Shown here: piece by piece, positions 7,000 through 9,385 of the stretch
How the letters are laid out: each line of letters starts with the position of its first letter
Position numbering within the stretch: the first letter of the stretch is position 1
Assembly: GCA_002448495.1 (NCBI GenBank)
Contig: DJYL01000181.1
Location: forward strand, 1 to 9,385
DNA length: 9,385 bases
Reading direction: 5' to 3'
Origin: Pseudoselenomonas ruminantium
GTDB lineage: Bacteria; Bacillota; Negativicutes; Selenomonadales; Selenomonadaceae
The notes under the pieces: generated by a model
Database searches by the model: none
What the model saw: only the letters and a program-made list of their open reading frames with translations
What the model was told of the DNA's origin: nothing
Made by a program: the position numbers and the translations under genes

Positions 7000-9385
7000 C
7001 TAAAATTTCCACATCAGACCTGCTTTGCCCGCAAGGCCCCGTTGCTTGCCGCAGGCTGCCGTCAGGCCAAGGTTCAGTGTGAAATTGCTGTTTTGTGGGT
7101 GATGCAGCCAACCGATTTCCAATATGCCACTATTGCCCTTGAGACTTGGCGTGCCCGTACTGTATCCGGCAATCGAGGCTTTGGCATCGCCGCTGAATTC
7201 GTGTTCCCAGTAAGCACCAAAGTAGCCTTTACTCTCCGCCGTAAAAGCGTGCGTGAGCTTGGCCCCCAATCTTAACCGATGGCTGTTGACCGCAGAAAAC
7301 TGATAAGTCTCGCCTGTAGTCAGACGGGCAGAGTCGCTGCCTGTATGGCTGTAGAAATATTTTAGAGAAACGTCCACTTCATTGCGGCCGGCCAATTTGA
7401 CCGCTTTCCCTAAGCCCAAATGCGCCCCCCAGTAATTGCTGTCGCTGTCGTAGCCAATGGCTGTACCCTCATAGCCCGTAAAATCACGGGAACTGTAATC
7501 TGCCTTGGTTCTGCCGGCACGCAAGCTGGCTTCATAGTGCATGCCCTTGGCATTCTTATGCTGAACAAAGATTGCGCCCCCGCCATAATCCGTGTCCCCT
7601 TTGCCGTGCATGTTGTTATAGTAGCTGTCATAGCGGCCTTTGCCGTATTCACCGGCAAAACCATACAAAAGTTTGCCATTGCCGCTTTTGACTTCCCGGG
7701 CCATGCCCAAAAGCGCACTAAAGCCGCGGGTGTCTACATGTGAACCGGTCTGGTAACGGTACTTGCCCCCCTGCATGGCAAAGAAGGGCGACCATTCACC
7801 CTTTACCGCACGTTCTGATGACTTAACGGCTCTTTCTGCCTGCAGCAGGCCATCGGCAGCGAGCAAATCTGCCCCGCTATTTAGAAACGCCGCCTGAGCC
7901 GCACGCGTCTCTACCGGTGACTTTGCCTCATCCGTGGTTTCCGCTTCGCCCAAAACAGCCTGCAAGTTGTTGGTGTCCTTGTTAAGCGTATAATGGTAAT
8001 TGAGCGAAACACCCTGCTTCAGCGTCCCCTCCGTCTGACTGCCATAGCTGAGCGTACCTTGGGCAGAAATGAGATTTATGGTCTTTCCTGCAGATAGTGC
8101 GGCATCTCCTGCTGCCGACAAGACAATATTTGTTTTGCTCAGATCGGTGTTCTCTGTGCCGGTCAAGGTCAGCATATTGCTGCCGGACTGATAAGTTGAA
8201 GGCAAATGGAACGAAAGCGTCTCAAAATTGTAGATATTTTGGGCGCTTATGCCCGAAGAAGCAAGATAAAGCTCATTACCCGTAAGCAAATCGCCGCCAT
8301 TGGTGAGATTATAGCTATAACCGGCAGTGTCATTCCCGGTCAGGTAAACGCCGCCGCTAACCTCTCTTAATTGTGCCGGAAAGTAAATCGCAATCTTATT
8401 GCCGTTGGCATTGCCGGTGCTGCTCATGGTAATACCGCCATGCAGATAAACATTGCCGTTCCCCGAACCGCCGGTGAGCCGGATGGTATTATTGCTGGCA
8501 TCGCCTGCGGCAGCAAAGCCGCCAATCAGCGTCAGCTTGCTGGATATACTGCCCCCGGAAACATCCACCAGATTATAGCTGGCATTGCCGGTACGGGAAT
8601 AACCGCCGTAAACCAGCCCTTCGCCGGTGGTGGAGATAGAACCGCCGCTGATATTGACCGTATTGTAAAGGGCATTGCCTTTAAGCGTGTAGCCGCCATA
8701 AAATTCCGCATCCCCCTGCTCATACTCCGTGAACTTGGTTTCATAGACGCTTTCATCAGACGGAACAGCTGCCACCGCGCCCCCGGACAGGTTTACCGTA
8801 TTGTAACGCGCATCCCCATCATCAGCCTTGCCACCCCAGATAAACGCCCGATAGCCGCCAATATTGCCGCCGCTCACGACCACCGTATTGTTATCGGTGT
8901 TGCCCGTTTCATAACCACGACCGCCGAAGATATAGATCCCCTTTTCAAAATCGCCGCCCGTAATTGTGACCGTATTCTTCACGGCATCACTGCCGCCATA
9001 ACCAAGCCCTGCGGAAATATAGGTATAGCCCTGAAAAGTTCCGTCATTCACCGTAACAGAATTATCCGCAGCCACATGACCGCTCCCTGTGGCTTTGGCA
9101 GCATAAATGCCGGCTGCCTGCCATGTGCCGGATTCATTGATGAAATGACCATTATTGATGACAATGCTGTTGCCTGTGGCGCTGCCGCTGTTCTCCGTAA
9201 ATCCTCCATAAAAATAGTTGGAGTATTTGTTGGTGCTTGACGCAGCCTCACCATTGACCGTGTAAGTACCGCCATTTATCGTCAGTTTGTTATTGGCAAC
9301 CGTTCCGTCCTGTGTATAAGCGGTATAAAACCACTGATGACCGCCGTAATACTGATGATCGCTATCCAAAACCCAATTCACATTG
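7000..9385 (-). CDS. Type V autotransporter with repeat-rich passenger, 5' end cut by window edge
   Basis: A surface-exposed or secreted passenger joined to an outer-membrane beta-barrel that anchors it. About 794 codons are visible; the frame continues beyond 9385, so the signal peptide and true start are missing. From the right edge to about 8385 the passenger is Gly/Asn/Ser/Thr-rich and built from roughly 28-30 residue units of the form NTVNISGG followed by a YGG or similar turn, consistent with a right-handed beta-helix. A less repetitive stretch follows to about 7940. Then comes an Ala/Glu-rich, probably helical linker (ETRAAQAAF to AVKSSERAV, about 7920-7805). The last 265 residues (7800-7003) are an autotransporter barrel of normal size, beginning EWSPFFAMQGG, rich in alternating aromatic strands, and ending in MWKF with the C-terminal phenylalanine used for outer-membrane assembly. 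No protease or lipase motif is seen. Adhesion or surface-coat function is possible but unproven. No terminator follows the stop codon. Confidence 0.92.
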   Translation of the reverse strand, partial: NVNWVLDSDHQYYGGHQWFYTAYTQDGTVANNKLTINGGTYTVNGEAASSTNKYSNYFYGGFTENSGSATGNSIVINNGHFINESGTWQAAGIYAAKATGSGHVAADNSVTVNDGTFQGYTYISAGLGYGGSDAVKNTVTITGGDFEKGIYIFGGRGYETGNTDNNTVVVSGGNIGGYRAFIWGGKADDGDARYNTVNLSGGAVAAVPSDESVYETKFTEYEQGDAEFYGGYTLKGNALYNTVNISGGSISTTGEGLVYGGYSRTGNASYNLVDVSGGSISSKLTLIGGFAAAGDASNNTIRLTGGSGNGNVYLHGGITMSSTGNANGNKIAIYFPAQLREVSGGVYLTGNDTAGYSYNLTNGGDLLTGNELYLASSGISAQNIYNFETLSFHLPSTYQSGSNMLTLTGTENTDLSKTNIVLSAAGDAALSAGKTINLISAQGTLSYGSQTEGTLKQGVSLNYHYTLNKDTNNLQAVLGEAETTDEAKSPVETRAAQAAFLNSGADLLAADGLLQAERAVKSSERAVKGEWSPFFAMQGGKYRYQTGSHVDTRGFSALLGMAREVKSGNGKLLYGFAGEYGKGRYDSYYNNMHGKGDTDYGGGAIFVQHKNAKGMHYEASLRAGRTKADYSSRDFTGYEGTAIGYDSDSNYWGAHLGLGKAVKLAGRNEVDVSLKYFYSHTGSDSARLTTGETYQFSAVNSHRLRLGAKLTHAFTAESKGYFGAYWEHEFSGDAKASIAGYSTGTPSLKGNSGILEIGWLHHPQNSNFTLNLGLTAACGKQRGLAGKAGLMWKF
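8385..9300 (-). repeat. Degenerate tandem repeats encoding the autotransporter passenger
   Basis: About ten copies of a degenerate coding repeat have cores near 9285, 9160, 9050, 8970, 8885, 8795, 8655, 8570, 8480 and 8395. The best-conserved protein cores are KNTVTITGG, NNTVVVSGG, YNTVNLSGG, YNTVNISGG, YNLVDVSGG and NNTIRLTGG. Most neighbouring cores are 84-90 bases apart; longer units carry insertions, notably one containing ESVYETKFTEYEQGDAEF. At DNA level the plus-strand word ACCGTATT recurs in the central copies. These are part of the coding sequence, not an independent element. Confidence 0.85.

Noticed and set aside
8371..9240. A 289-codon plus-strand open frame opposite the autotransporter passenger
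   Set aside because: Its Ile/Ala/Gly periodicity simply mirrors the passenger repeats on the other strand; the autotransporter frame has a barrel and a proper C-terminus.
8385..9300. Regularly spaced repeats resembling a CRISPR array in spacing
   Set aside because: The copies are degenerate, differ in spacing, remain in one reading frame and encode a repeated protein motif.
9379..9381. GTG at 9381 as the autotransporter start codon
   Set aside because: The frame continues upstream to the window edge, no ribosome site can be seen, and no signal peptide follows; the gene is cut by the window.

Overview
The window suggests a diderm Firmicute of the Negativicutes (Selenomonas, Mitsuokella or Anaerovibrio-like). 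The reasoning combines two signals. The isoleucyl-tRNA synthetase gene is preceded by a T-box tRNA-sensing leader, typical of Firmicutes. The same window also encodes an outer-membrane autotransporter and an RND efflux pump, which require an outer membrane. No species-level claim is possible from sequence alone.

All four genes lie on the minus strand. In transcription order (right to left) they are: a type V autotransporter whose 5' end lies outside the window (9385-7000); an approximately 325-base intergenic region holding a sigma-A-type promoter and an isoleucine T-box leader with an intrinsic terminator; ileS (6674-3555), closed by a strong intrinsic terminator; a 135-base gap with a possible promoter and AT-rich repeats; a His-rich CsoR/RcnR/FrmR-family metal-sensing repressor (3419-3063); and, 21 bases further on, an HAE-1 type RND efflux transporter (3041-1) that runs off the left edge about 20-40 residues before its expected end.

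There are three functional units. The autotransporter is a surface protein with a Gly/Asn/Ser-rich repeat passenger and a C-terminal beta-barrel. ileS is a housekeeping gene probably controlled by the charging state of tRNA-Ile. The repressor and RND pump look like a self-contained two-gene operon in which metal or thiol stress could derepress an efflux pump. No periplasmic adaptor or outer-membrane channel gene is visible for that pump.

Most of the window is ordinary. The points worth a second look are the divergent T-box motif, the repressor-to-HAE-1 pairing with a histidine-rich repressor tail, the tandem repeats in front of the repressor, the type 2 features of IleS, and the uncharacterised repeat passenger. 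I found no mobile element, CRISPR array, tRNA or rRNA gene.
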